Counted from the stretch's first letter, positions 1 through 10,708 are shown. The stretch is 64,000 nt of DNA from Exophiala sp. HKRS030 (GCA_023897205.1 JAHWDD010000016.1:124001-188000), one strand, 5' to 3'. The notes: generated from the letters alone by a model not told the origin. Numbers and translations are program-made.

Positions 1-120
1 CTAGTTGAAAAATAAGAGGGTACGCTACCAACAATATCTCCATCCATCGCTCTAGGCCACATAATAATCCAACCTGAACGCCTAGCTGCTCAATGATTTG
101 AGTAACTTGTATCGATAATC

Positions 121-1320
121 TCAAGTGCTGGTGGAAGCTGTATCCTGCTCGCATTCCGTCAGACTCTTCTCCTCGCCTCCCTTGAGATACAACTCGGACT
201 CGCCGATTCTTTTCCCTCCCTTCTCCCATCGAGCTTGACGTTCCACCCTCTTTAATTCACATAGATCGTTCAGTGCCGGCCAATACTTGTCATGATCATA
301 TTCGAACTCGACTAAGCCGCCACTCTCCTTCAACAGTTGTTCTCTCGGCACGTGTAGGCCCATGTCCTCATTGAACCTGATCTTCTCTCGTGTCAACGGG
401 TCAATGAAAGGAGTGATGAGTTTGAAGAAGCCCCAAATGTAGAACGGTACATTCGTGACCAGCGCGCGACCGAGGCGTTCAGGGTAGTGGTTCTGCAAGA
501 TATTCAGGGTCTGCTTTCCTTGGGAAAGAGTAGCGCCCTGTCCGGATTTGGTTTCTGCGAAATTGATGAGCAGCGCCAATGTTTCCTGACCAGGTGGCAT
601 CAAATCAATCGCTCGCTCCAGCATAAAGACAAGGTGTTGGATTTGGCGATCACTGCGTTCCGTATTCTGTTTCGAGGGCCTCAAGTATTGGCACGTCCGT
701 CCGTGATGATCCCAACCTAATATTATTTGCTTGCCTGTAGCATTCTCGACGGATATGTAGTCCTTTGTGTGTTTTTCAAGCCCATACTCGCGCCGCCAGA
801 TCAATGTGTTCTTCAATCTTTGTTCCGATTGAGCCACATTCCAATTAGTGGCCCTCAGATATCGTAATAAACACTCTCGTGTAAGGAACATCCGTTCCGA
901 GTCTGTCAAAGGCAATGACTTGGAGCCTTTCGCGGAATTCTCGGGTAGTTCAGTCCAAGATAGCACACTCTTCAGTAGTGTGTCGTATTTCTTCTCTTGT
1001 TCAGGCGTTAAGGCAGGCCTAGAGGGAGGTTTCGAGGTTTCTAGGGGCTCGCCCAGCGGAGTCTTGATCACTCCGTCGGCTGCGCTGCGTGGAAGGTTCA
1101 GCTTCTTTGACGCGGCGGGCGTCGATGAACCTCTATCTTGGATATCGGTCGCATATCCTGCGCCTGGCTCTGTGGGCGGCACTGTGGAAGCAGCAGCTGT
1201 TTCGCTAAGTTTCTCGTCAAGCTTCGCTTCTTCCATTGCAGCGGAAAGTTCCTCTGCAGCTTTCTCGGGATCACTAGACCCAGGAGGCATTCTGGGATTG
1301 TTTTCGACAAGAGTAGCCAT
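121..1320 (-). CDS. Sec14-like CRAL-TRIO phosphatidylinositol transfer protein (Pdr16/Csr1 type)
   Basis: Single-exon 399-residue protein. The start used is the ATG at 1320. An in-frame ATG 19 codons upstream would add a hydrophobic, unlikely leader. Residues 1-105 are low-complexity and acidic. A CRAL-TRIO N-terminal helix region lies near 145-180 (LLRYLRA at 151-157) and the lipid-binding Sec14 fold spans about 195-345, with the family landmark HYPERLG at 278-284 and the gate-helix region FYIWGFFKLITPF. Family knowledge: such proteins exchange phosphatidylinositol and another lipid or sterol between membranes and support phosphoinositide synthesis and azole tolerance. The GWDHHGRT segment and the end of the lipid pocket resemble Pdr16/Csr1 proteins more than Sec14 itself. 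That subfamily choice is inference; the CRAL-TRIO assignment is firm. Confidence 0.9.
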   Translation of the reverse strand: MATLVENNPRMPPGSSDPEKAAEELSAAMEEAKLDEKLSETAAASTVPPTEPGAGYATDIQDRGSSTPAASKKLNLPRSAADGVIKTPLGEPLETSKPPSRPALTPEQEKKYDTLLKSVLSWTELPENSAKGSKSLPLTDSERMFLTRECLLRYLRATNWNVAQSEQRLKNTLIWRREYGLEKHTKDYISVENATGKQIILGWDHHGRTCQYLRPSKQNTERSDRQIQHLVFMLERAIDLMPPGQETLALLINFAETKSGQGATLSQGKQTLNILQNHYPERLGRALVTNVPFYIWGFFKLITPFIDPLTREKIRFNEDMGLHVPREQLLKESGGLVEFEYDHDKYWPALNDLCELKRVERQARWEKGGKRIGESELYLKGGEEKSLTECEQDTASTST

Positions 1321-1791
1321 GATATACCATATTCTTACAGGAGAACCTGCGAAAAAGAAAAGAAAAAAAATGCTCACCGGGGCCGAACACGCTTGACTTT
1401 TACATCGTGAATCGAATGTCAGATGGAGTATGGGGAAGTGCAGATTGCACTACTAGGCGCGTCGGATCTTCCTCAGCCGGCGAGCCTCATTTTCAATCCC
1501 GCGAAAGCAGCCAAGAAATAACTTTTGCTGGCTTGTCCGACGCTTTGATATTCGCTTTCCACAGAGAACAAGATACTTCTGCCGCAACGAGCACTTTCAA
1601 CTGACTTTCGCTAATCTATACTGCTCCATTGGATACTAACCTGCATTGATACAGCGATGGTGTAACCTTTCACAAACACCGCCATTTTCGTCCACGGGTT
1701 TTCTCTCGCTTCTCAGCTTCCGTCCTTCAGCACTCTCTCGATACATGATCTGGAGCTCTCCTCTACTCGAGCATCATAGGAGTAGTCCTTG
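1321..1791. other. Intergenic gap: upstream region of the Sec14-like gene
   Basis: About 470 bases between two minus-strand genes. It must hold the promoter of the Sec14-like gene and the 3' UTR of the lipocalin-like gene. An A-rich tract lies just upstream of the Sec14-like start. No further gene seen. Confidence 0.5.
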
Positions 1792-2413
1792 CTAGTATTG
1801 CGATTTCCCACCCATGAAGACCTTGTCTGACAAATCCAAACCTCCCGAAAGACTGTTTGGTTCGTTTTGCGGAAGCTTCTTCCAAAGCAGCCGAACGAGC
1901 CTTCTGACGCCGTTCTGCTCAATTGGCTCTACTGGACCGAGTGTCAAGTATACATGTCCCTCGATCTCTCTCATCTCTGCAGCTCGAACCTGAATCGTGT
2001 CGTGCCAGTCAAGAGGAAGTCCGATTTTGGCGTGATGAAGGAGAGTCGACTTCTTTTCGTTGAAGTAAAAGGGGCCGTAATAGCACAAGGTCTTACTGGC
2101 AGCATCCGCTGTGTCCTCTTTTGTGCCATCCACCTTGTCTGACTTGCACGCGTTGTTGTCGTCTGACTGAATGATAACCGACATCTGCATTCAGTTAGAA
2201 ATAAAGTCGGCATTGATCATGGCTTACCAAACAGCAAGGCTCGGACCAGGCAAGTAGAGGGTGAAAACTCACATAACCGTCGTCAGTGTACATGATCTGT
2301 CCCTTGCAATTCTTACCCAGAGGATTTTGAATGTCGGCCGCGTTATCAAGTCTGATTGCAGAATACGAGACCAGCTCCCAGGCGCCGAGAAGGCGCGACA
2401 GTAGGAATTTCAT
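1792..2413 (-). CDS. Lipocalin-like domain protein, two exons
   Basis: Two exons, 2273-2413 and 1792-2184, joined across an 88-base intron with donor GTGAGT and acceptor GCAG, give 177 residues. The N-terminus LLGAWELVSY and the motif GQIMYTDDGYMSV formed at the junction are hallmarks of the lipocalin-like domain family (Pfam Lipocalin_5). The second half continues the beta-barrel pattern (YYGPFYFNE, VYLTLGPVEP). No signal peptide is evident, so it is probably intracellular. In fungi the domain occurs alone or beside secondary-metabolism enzymes; no ligand is known here. An in-frame ATG at 2461 could extend the protein by 16 residues, but the family normally begins close to LLGxWELVSY, so the later ATG is preferred. 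Confidence 0.8.
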
Positions 2414-2929
2414 GATCGGGAGTTGAGGGTGCGCAGACCCTGGAAGAGACACTGATTGCACAGTACCTAAGGTAATGCTTGTTGAGGCTGGATGTAAACT
2501 TTTACAGAGATGATGGATGATTGAAATCTGTGCTTCAAGCCATGTCTTGACCAGATAAATGAACTGAGGCCAGCATGTGAAGTGGCAGTCTCACTTTCAC
2601 AAAATGACTTCCAACATGGCAATTACGATTTGTAATTGTGAGTCCTCACATTAGACCCTGTTTCAAGACAGGAAAGCACGAGTGTTGTGGACAATCGGAT
2701 ACCGAGCAGCAGTGATCTTGCTCAGAAACACATGCAACACCCCAGGAGATGGCATTTACCGGGGGGAAGACTTGATCATAAGAGAAACCAGTACGCTTTT
2801 CTGTCTCTCGGTTCATTTTCATCGCTTTCAAATTCAAGGGTATCTAATTTATTGTGTCGTCGGAGTATCGATGAGAAACCAACTCTCACAACGACTATGC
2901 CCTGTACCAACTACACGATGTGACGCCTT
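2414..2929. other. Intergenic gap
   Basis: About 515 bases holding the promoter of the lipocalin-like gene and the 3' end of the GH76 gene, both minus strand. Short ORFs here show no family resemblance. Confidence 0.5.
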
Positions 2930-4371
2930 TTAGGTAATAAGCCACCAAGCACCACCGACCGTCACAATGCAGACAATCACCGTCAGGATGCCTGCACCAG
3001 CCCTATCGGCGGTAGTGATCGGTTTCGCAAGTTCACCTGGTGGACTACTTCCAGCTGAGCCACCGGCCGAGGGATCACTCTTCGAAGTCGCACCGGTTCT
3101 GAGAGATAGAGGGACCATTTTCGAATTGATCAGGTTTGCTCCGAAAATCGACATCGCGCTCATCTGCATACCTGTTAGCTTCCACGTTCCGAATCAACCA
3201 AACCTGCCCTTACCTCTTCGCCAACGCCTGTAAGACCATCATACGTCGTTGAATACCACTGTTCACCACAAACGTTTCCGCCGCCACTACACTGTCCTGC
3301 AGCTCCCATGGCGCTTCCTTGTAGTTTTGGCATAATTTGGCTTGCAGTACTGGGCACTAGGAGCGCAGTAACCGCGAGCCAACGTGACAGGTACGCTTTG
3401 AAACTCTTCTGATCTTGATCGCAATTCAATTGTTTCTCACATTCCATCTCGGTCATCACGTTCCCGCCATACTCAGATGGGAAGAACAGACTGAACGTGC
3501 TCGATAGAACTTGTTGTACTCGGCTCTCCCAGGTCGAACTCCCATTAGTGTAATTGTACATGTACGCGGCGCCAGCCAGGACAGTTCCATAGTTGTAGGT
3601 CCAGACCAGGTTGTCGGCATTGGTGCAGTTGTTGTTACTGTCCGTGCTGTCCCAGATGTAAAGCATGTCCCCCTGGGTTTCAAATAGTTGGCTGGATGCC
3701 ATCCAATTCCAGACCTTGTTGGCCCAATCCGCATAGGTAGTGTTCCCCGTGATATAGGCCAGTCTCGCTGCAAGCTGGAAGTTGCCACCGTTGGCAATGG
3801 CAATCTTCAGGTTGTAGCCGGCGTTGAATGAATAGACTTGCCAGTGAAAGCCGCCGCCACAAGTCGAAGTGTCCCATAGAGAAGTTTGGAAATTGTAGAC
3901 ACCTTGCGCAAGGGCAAGCCATGAAGGATCGTTGCCTTCTGGAGGAGGAAAGTTGGACTCGACAGCATCGAGCGCCGAAAAGGCCCAGAACAACATGTCG
4001 TCGACACCCATGCTGCGGGACTGGTTTGGAGGGTTGAAGTTATTATCAGGTCCACGCTGGAACTGTAACGACTCGGAGATGATCGAATTGTATGTGCTGT
4101 CGTTTGTGTATTGCCAGTAATTGATCAAGGACCCCCACATTGCACCAGCCTCCCACCAGCAGTATGTCCCGTCGGCCTTGGGGTTACAACTTAACGAGCC
4201 AGGAAGGATACCGGGTACTTGGCCGGTCTGGTTGCCAGTGTAGTAAGTCATCATGTTGTATGCTGCCGTGCCTGCGGCGGAGGCGATCGAAGCCGGCGAG
4301 CTGATGTCGAGGGTGATTGCGACCGCAGCCGCCGGGAACAACAATGGCATCAGCAACATGGTTGCAGGCAA
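2930..4371 (-). CDS. dcw1: GH76 mannan endo-1,6-alpha-mannosidase, GPI-anchored (Dcw1/Dfg5 family)
   Basis: Exons 3214-4371 and 2930-3163 are separated by a 50-base intron (GTAAGG...GCAG) and encode 463 residues. The junction restores the family motif GVGEEMSA. A hydrophobic signal peptide covers residues 1-18. The GH76 barrel contains the catalytic Asp pair in SMGVDDMLFWAFSALDA (D124, D125) and many N-glycosylation sequons. The protein ends in a Ser/Gly-rich spacer and a hydrophobic tail (ILTVIVCIVTVGG) typical of GPI-anchor signals. Family knowledge: Dcw1/Dfg5 proteins process the glycan of GPI anchors and transfer GPI-mannoproteins to the wall glucan; yeast needs one of the pair for growth. 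It should act at the plasma membrane and wall. Family, signal and tail are seen directly; which paralogue it is cannot be told. Confidence 0.92.
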
Positions 4372-6270
4372 TAATCGAGCTTCGTTGGACGGTAAGGATT
4401 GTGACTACGATTCGATCAGATCATCTCATACTGAAATACAGCATTAAGCGAATGACATCGGCAGGGCATGCGACGGTGAAGGGGAGGAAGAAACAACAAT
4501 GAGATGGCGCATACAAGTTGAGACAGAGAAGTCGGTCTGTGCAGGTTGAGGTCATCGAGGACAGAATCTTGCATTGCGTTGCCGTAGGCACTTGTCTCAG
4601 GTCCCAACTAGATTGGTCAATGATAGGTTCGCATCGCCGTGGATTGGGGCACATTTGCGACCACTGGAAAGCCGCATTGGTGAGTCGGGTATTTCGGCTC
4701 TTGTCAACTTGTTCAAATTGTGAGGCAGTGCAAGAGCTCAATAAGATCACCAGCTGTCGCTAGCCCGCGAGAGAAGTTGTGTACTACAATGTCACGCGAG
4801 ATTTAGATTGACAAAGGATAAAAGAGCCTCCTGGCCATTTTCATCAAGCCTTTTCAGAGACCTCAGCATCCTTATGTGCGACGGGCTTATCATCGACGGT
4901 TTGTTACATAATGCCTGGATGGAATGGGTGCGAAAGGCCAGTAGAATGTTGTACATCCAGTGGGCTGTTCAATTAAAGCAGGCCAAGAGTGCCTAAGCAA
5001 CGCCCAGGAATGCTTAAGCCTCGCGGGGCTCAATTGGTAGCCCTGGTGCCCCTGGAGTACGGAGCGCTCAAGTTAGGCTCAATTTCGAAACCCGGAGCAA
5101 GGTCACTGCGTTCACTGGACAGAATTGACTCCGCTGCCGACGACAGGACACGCGTCAACCACACTTCATTCATTGAGAGTACGGAGTAGTCATAACCATA
5201 TGATTGTTCGTTACACGGACCGTATCAAAGGACGGGCCACGTAAGAACGGACCGCGTCACGAAAACCACGAAGATGGAGAGCTTCTCGCTTGGGCTGGCC
5301 CTCCATCGACTTCGGCACTGCGCAATCCAGAAAATGGTCTCTGTGAAAACGTGGTAGCATTGGCCGTGACCAGGAAAATTCTGCAAGCTGTTAACCCTTC
5401 GATTCTTGTCGCTGCTCCATTGTGTTTACAACACTCAATTCCAGAGGCCCTCGTTATTGATGTCAGCTTCGTCAAGGAGTTGGAAGTTCCTTTTGGCAGA
5501 TCTCTGGCTCCAAAAACTTTTTCAAAATCACTACACCAGGCATGCCCCTGTAGATGCTTCAGGCGTATCAACCACTGATGCCTACCTAGGTAGGATCTTA
5601 TCATTCACTGACTCTAGTGAAGCCACTCCCCTCTTAATGGTCTTATTGGCTCTCTGCAATAATTCAAGAGTTATCTCTGTGAAAAGCACAATTCCTTTTA
5701 CAATTCCTCAATCTACTTGTGGCTTGCTGGCTCAGTGGTTTAACTACTACTCTGATCAGTCAAGACCAGCCTGGTATTCGCCAGAGACGAGGCACTTTAT
5801 CTTGGGCATCTGCCCTGACACCAGTGGTGACTCGAATGACTGGTCGGTTCCTAGCATACATGGCCTCAATGCGTGAGTGCACTAGCTAGGGGGTAACGTG
5901 ACGACTTCCGGAAAAAATCCCCCGCCGGGGATTTTCCTCGGCTTGGCCGGTAACCACCCAGCGTGTGGTTGCCCGCCTTGCTAGAGTTTTGCTGCTTGAG
6001 ATAAATGAACCCTTATTATTTTTGTTCTCACCTCTTGATACGCAAGCAGAGGACTGCAGGGGCTTCTAGAAGGTAGTAGTTGAACAGCGTGACCATACAG
6101 AGTGCCAATGAATGAGGTAAGAAACCACGTGCGCCGCCCGTGGCATTCTTATTAGCCACAGCAAATGATGTGATTACGACCATTCCGCTCTTTGCACTCG
6201 TACCTTGCAGAAGAATTCAACAGCTTCATTTCACCTCTATTGCCTCGAAAGATGAGCTGCTGATGCGAAC
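4372..6270. other. Gene-free interval of 1.9 kb
   Basis: No ORF here resembles a known family. The interval holds the promoter of the GH76 gene (left) and of the chromate transporter (right). Between them lie a tRNA-like box pair near 5026-5095, one exact TACGGAGTA motif at 5180-5188, a CCTACCTAGGTAGG palindrome near 5580, and stacked hairpins at 5910-5984. This may be the footprint of a decayed mobile element, but no coding remnant is recognisable. Confidence 0.5.
5910..5984. repeat. Two stacked hairpins followed by CTAG
   Basis: Hairpin one (5910-5937) pairs GGAAAA-ATCCCC with GGGGATTTTCC, with one unpaired A. Hairpin two (5949-5973) pairs GGTAACCAC with GTGGTTGCC. The tetranucleotide CTAG follows the core AACCAC/GTGGTT stem by ten bases. 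This arrangement resembles a Helitron 3' end (stem-loop, about ten bases, then CTRR). The base after CTAG is A rather than the T expected at canonical insertion sites, and no transposase or partner 5' end was found. The structure is seen; the identity is a guess. Confidence 0.3.
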
Positions 6271-8121
6271 ATGCTTTCATCTTTAATTGCAACCCTCGTG
6301 AGAACGCGGCGTCAGGTATATCGCTATCTACGCGAAACTGCAGAACACAGGAGCCACATTATTCGAGAAGTTGTGCAGAAGAATGGCGCCCTCGGATTCA
6401 TATGTTTTGGTGGACCGCCTGTTCATTTCCAGATCGTGAGTGATGATCCGACCCAGGAATTATAGTCCCTCGTGTAACGATGCGGTTGGCTTACCTTGTA
6501 TGAACAGTTTCACCAGCGATTTGTCGAAAAGTATCAGTGGCTCGATGAGCCTATGTTCCAAGAATTGTTTGCGGTAACACAAGCCCTCTCGGGACCTGGA
6601 AGCACAAAAATGCTGTATTGCATCAACCTCAATCGGAATGGCTTCTGGAGTGCTTTGGCAGCCTTTTTATTGTGGTCGTAAGTCTGGTCTAAGCTTATTT
6701 GAATCCTCTCCATTGCTGAACTGATACATAGAATCCCCGGGGCTCTCGGCATGTATGTATTGTCGCTCGGTATGTCCAATGTTGGTGACAACCTTCCTGC
6801 ACCAGCCTATGCTCTTCTTTCAGGGCTCAATGCTGCGACCGTGGGAGTGATTGCTCTTGCTGCGGTACAATTGTCCCAGAAGACTATAACAGACAAAGTT
6901 AGCCGAATATTGGTCTTTCTCGGGGCAACTGCTGGGATGTTATACAATGCATTATGGTTCTTCCCGGTTCTCATCTTCCTGGCCGGGCCTGTGACAATCG
7001 TCTGGGACCTTAGAATACTCCATTCCATCTTCTCTCGAGCTCAAAGTCTTTTCCTCCGCGCAAGGCATACAGAAGGTCGAGACCTAGAGATGACGAGTAC
7101 AGGTGCGGCAGATGACGCTCATTCTATGCGTTGGTCAAGCTGACACTGTGAAGGAACAAATAATACCGAGGGTGTATCAGCTCGAGACACTTCCATAGGA
7201 CCAGAAACGCCACAGATCGACAGTGCGAATTCCAATATCGAGCCCACCGTCTCAATCTCCAACGGCTCACGAGAGAGATCAACTGCAAGAGCCATCCCTA
7301 GAGATAGAGAGCTGAAGGTATCCTGGCGATTCGGTATCATTCTCATAGTGGCATTCCTAGCTACTTTCTTTGCCGTCATGATCTTACGAGGTGTCATCCA
7401 GCAACGGCCATTGTTGTTCAGCTTGTTTTCCAACTTGTATCTTGCAGGCACAATCATCTTTGGCGGCGGACCAGTGGTAATTCCACTACTCAGACAGTTA
7501 GTGACATGAGCCATCCTTATTGTTGTTGGTTGTCGGATATCTAATCCAAGGCTGATATCAGGTATATCGTGACGGAGGGCTGGGTATCCCCTCGCGATTT
7601 TCTCTTGGGACTGGCCATCGTACAAGCATTCCCAGGGCCGAATTTTAATTGTGCGTGCACGACGACAACGGCTTGTCTCAACCCATTGGAATAATGACGT
7701 CTAACTAGCCTCGATAGTTGCGGTCTACCTTGGCTCACTAGCCGCCATCAATGCTTCACTCCCCAGCATATCAGGCGCTCTGATCAGTTACGTCGGTATA
7801 TTCGCGCCGGGTCTGATCCTCGTTCATGGAACAATGGGACTTTGGAGCGCGCTTCGTACTCGACGCTGGTTCAAGGCTGGTCTACGTGGGATTAACGCTG
7901 CAGCTGTGGGCTTGATCTACACTGCCATTTACCGTCTCTGGGAGATTGGCTATATTGATGAGAACTTCACGAGTGGCTCGAGTCTGGGCCGTGATCCTTG
8001 GTGGGTCGTAATAACAGCAACAAGTTACGTTGGCGGGTGCTGGTTTGGACTCCCCGTTTCTCTTGCTATTTTACTCGGCGGTGTCATGGGGCTCGTCAGA
8101 TATGGGGTTACGGCGACGTGA
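6271..8121 (+). CDS. chrA: Chromate ion transporter, CHR family, two homologous halves
   Basis: Six exons: 6271-6435, 6508-6677, 6732-7102, 7181-7496, 7562-7650 and 7718-8121, encoding 504 residues. All junctions are GT-AG and restore family motifs. The N-terminal half starts with GALGFICFGGPPVHFQI and continues with FAVTQALSGPGSTKML. The C-terminal half repeats the plan with GTIIFGGGPVVIPLLRQYIV, WVSPRDFLLGLAIVQAFPGPNFNFAVYLG. Between them is a hydrophilic linker that holds the fourth intron, whose removal skips an in-frame stop at 7141. Family knowledge: CHR proteins are multispanning membrane transporters; the bacterial members export chromate. The fungal role may be chromate or sulfate-related anion movement. 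The last coding base is only 42 bases from the stop of the opposing SDR gene, so the transcripts probably overlap. The third intron (7103-7180) is the least certain. Confidence 0.88.
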
Positions 8122-8163
8122 TCGCCTGAAGCATGGATGATATGATATATTGCCGCCGTTTTG

Positions 8164-9051
8164 TTATGCCTCCCACTTCCTGCCACGTTCTGCGGCAAGT
8201 ACTTCTTTAATATGGCTCAGGTCTGCATCTGGTCTGGGACTTGGATCATATTTCCCAGCTTGTTTGTCCCAGCCTTCTTCAACAACCCTTTCTTCAGCTA
8301 TTGTCTTCAGCACGCAAGTTCCACCGCTATACTCTTTACTTTCCACCATTTTCAGCATCATGTCAGCAATGGTTTTCGGCGGCATCAATTTCCGCTCCGA
8401 ATTCTTGGTCAATTTCATGACCTCGTCGTCTCGGTCCTCCCACAACGGACTCTTAACTGTCCCAGGTAGCACACAGACGATTCTGACGCCAAACTCTGGG
8501 TCTGCCTGACCCAATGATTTGGCCAGACCCACCACTGCATGTTTTGTTGTGGAATAGAGTGGTGCGAAGAAATTCCCTCTGATACCTGCAGTGGAGGCCA
8601 CATGACAGACCACTCCCTTCTTGTTGGCAGATGCTAAGGCTTGCATCGCAAGGCGAGTGAGTTTGACCGGATGTTGGATATTGATAGCCACAGTCTTGTA
8701 GGCGTCTGTCTCGGTATCATCCCAGAAGTTGGACCAGGATGGGTCGAAGACTCCCGCAACAGGAGCGTACACGTCCGGCACATCACCAAATACCTTGACG
8801 CAAGTGGTGATCAGGTTGCGCAGTGACTTCCAGGAAGTTACATCGCAAGTCTCAAAGCAGATCTCGGACTTTGGATTCGCGTCGAGGTACTCTCTGGCTT
8901 CCTGTGTGAGCTTCAAGTCGCCGACAATGACTCGAGCCCCTCTTCCGTGACAGAGATTGGCGAAGGTGTACCCGATCCCACTGCCACCTCCTGTAACCAG
9001 TACGATCTTGCCTTGCACTGGCAAGTCTCCGACTGGGCCGTATTTTGACAT
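8164..9051 (-). CDS. Short-chain dehydrogenase/reductase (15-hydroxyprostaglandin-dehydrogenase-like)
   Basis: Single-exon 295-residue classical SDR. The dinucleotide-binding motif TGGGSGIG lies at residues 20-27, an acidic residue after strand beta-2 (VIVGD, about 45) suggests NAD preference, Ser153 lies in VASTAG, and the catalytic pair is Y166 and K170 in YSTTK. The usual NNAG motif is replaced by APVAG, as in some fungal members. No signal peptide, so probably cytosolic. The gene converges tail-to-tail on the chromate transporter and diverges from the dioxygenase gene across about 640 bases, an arrangement often seen for co-regulated oxidation enzymes. The substrate cannot be read from the sequence. 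Confidence 0.92.
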   Translation of the reverse strand: MSKYGPVGDLPVQGKIVLVTGGGSGIGYTFANLCHGRGARVIVGDLKLTQEAREYLDANPKSEICFETCDVTSWKSLRNLITTCVKVFGDVPDVYAPVAGVFDPSWSNFWDDTETDAYKTVAINIQHPVKLTRLAMQALASANKKGVVCHVASTAGIRGNFFAPLYSTTKHAVVGLAKSLGQADPEFGVRIVCVLPGTVKSPLWEDRDDEVMKLTKNSERKLMPPKTIADMMLKMVESKEYSGGTCVLKTIAEERVVEEGWDKQAGKYDPSPRPDADLSHIKEVLAAERGRKWEA

Positions 9052-9688
9052 GGTGTGATACTAAATAGATCGAACGGTAAGATGCTAGGTCAGTGTGAGA
9101 TATGTTCAAAGCTGTCGTGGTGAGTCGCGCACAGGTCAAGGAAGAATGTCGTGAATGCACCTTGATGCCGCAACTAAATCACTACTGTTTCTCCAATCCA
9201 TTGCCGCCGATGCAACATTTCCTCGGTCCTTGATGTTGGAGGTTTGAACATCTGCGGGGTGAAGATCCCAGAGGCGGAGACGCCTTGGGGAAGGTGTGCC
9301 TCGCATCGTGGCCGATCCTATCATCAAGTTGATGACAAGGAGTGGGAGGGCATCCAGTGTCTGAGAGCGAGTGATGAACTGGTGCTGTGTTGCCGAGTCC
9401 CGGTTCGCCTGTCTCCTGGACCAACAGGCTAGGAGTACCCCCATGGGCCGGTGGATGAACTTCAGCCTTGCCCCCTTCTTATCTGCGGACTTGAGCGCCG
9501 TTGTTGTTAGTTTGCGCCAGGTCCGATCGAAGAGAGCCAAACGACCGTCGTTATCTGGTCGCATGGGAATCTGTTATATAGCCAGGTGAAAAGGACTTGC
9601 ACCTCGTCCAAGTCTGTTCCCTTTTCCCTTTGTTGTATACCGTTATTACCTTTTCGTGTCAAAGCCTAGAGGCCCTTCAGCAGCAAAC
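9052..9688. promoter_or_regulatory. Shared divergent promoter of the SDR and dioxygenase genes
   Basis: About 640 bases lie between two outward-facing oxidoreductase starts. A TATA-like TATATA at 9575-9580 sits about 110 bases before the dioxygenase ATG. No other element is identified with confidence. Confidence 0.5.
9575..9580 (+). promoter_or_regulatory. TATA-like box of the dioxygenase gene
   Basis: TATATA about 110 bases upstream of the chosen start codon, a normal distance for a fungal core promoter. Assigned by position only. Confidence 0.35.
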
Positions 9689-10708
9689 ATGGGGAGCCTT
9701 GGGCCAGAAAACATCCCCGTTGTCGACTTTTCGAGATTCGACACAGATTTGCCTAGTCTGGCGAAGGAAATCAAGGAGATCTGCGAGACATGGGGTTTTC
9801 TGTACCTGAAGAACCACGGTCTCGAACAAAACAAGGTTGATCGCATGTTCAACATCAGCGAGACATTCTTCACCACAACGCCTCTCGAAGAAAAGGCCTC
9901 CACACCGTGGAACAGTATCTACAATGCAGGCTACGACGCAAAGACCGGGACGGAGAAGTACATGCACGAGAACGGAGCCAAGGATGTTGTGTCCTCGCAA
10001 GATGGCAAGGAGGTCTTTGTGATCCGGAAACACCAGTCGTACGACCAGCCGATGCCACCTGCGTTGCGGAGATTCAACCCGGAAATTCAACAGTTCATGG
10101 CCGAGACGCACCAGAAGATTGCCGTTCGGCTTCTTGCTTGCCTGGGGGTCGGGCTGGGTCTGACAAGAGACCGGCTTCCTGAAATCCACAAGCATGAAAG
10201 CCCGTCGTACACGACGCTCCGACTGATCTACTACCCGGCCTTGCAGCAGGCTGACAACGCGCCCATTCGACTGCCTTCGCACACCGATCAGGGCGTCATC
10301 ACGATTCTCTTTCAGAACCAGATCGCTGGCTTGCAGGTGCGACCTCCAAAGTACACCGGCAAGATATCGGAAGACGAGGTCTGGCTCGATGCGCCTGTGA
10401 TCCCGGGCGCGGTCCTGATAAACATTGGCGAGACCATGACGTTCTTCTCTGGAGGACTGATGAAGAGCACTTTGCACCGTGTCGCGAGAAGTCCCAACGC
10501 AGAAGATTGGGGCAAGGATCGGTACTCGATGGCCTACTTCTGCCACCCCAACCAAGATACCTTGTTGGAAGTCATTCAAGGTATCGAGGGCGCTAACAAG
10601 AGGGAGACGCCCGTGTCTTGTGTCACCGGAAGACAGGTAAAGACGGTCAAGGATTGGATCGAGCATAGACATTCGATGGGAAGGCAAGAGGCCATGGTAG
10701 CAAAGTGA
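9689..10708 (+). CDS. 2-oxoglutarate/Fe(II)-dependent dioxygenase (isopenicillin N synthase-like superfamily)
   Basis: Intronless, 339 residues from the ATG at 9689, which has good context (aacATGG) and gives the usual start IPVVDFSRFD. The N-terminal DIOX_N domain spans about 8-110 with WGFLYLKNHG. The jelly-roll core carries the iron ligands H198 and D200 (HTD motif) and H263 (LHRVARSP), with the 2-oxoglutarate anchor R278-Y-S280. Family knowledge: these enzymes hydroxylate, desaturate or cyclise small molecules using 2-oxoglutarate and oxygen; fungal members appear in secondary metabolism and in general catabolism. It faces away from the SDR gene. Isopenicillin N synthase itself is unlikely because no NRPS or partner gene is present. 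The substrate is unknown. Confidence 0.92.
   Translation: MGSLGPENIPVVDFSRFDTDLPSLAKEIKEICETWGFLYLKNHGLEQNKVDRMFNISETFFTTTPLEEKASTPWNSIYNAGYDAKTGTEKYMHENGAKDVVSSQDGKEVFVIRKHQSYDQPMPPALRRFNPEIQQFMAETHQKIAVRLLACLGVGLGLTRDRLPEIHKHESPSYTTLRLIYYPALQQADNAPIRLPSHTDQGVITILFQNQIAGLQVRPPKYTGKISEDEVWLDAPVIPGAVLINIGETMTFFSGGLMKSTLHRVARSPNAEDWGKDRYSMAYFCHPNQDTLLEVIQGIEGANKRETPVSCVTGRQVKTVKDWIEHRHSMGRQEAMVAK

Noticed and set aside
5026..5095. Possible tRNA gene
   Set aside because: A-box and B-box resemblances exist but acceptor, anticodon and T stems do not pair; kept only as a weak finding.
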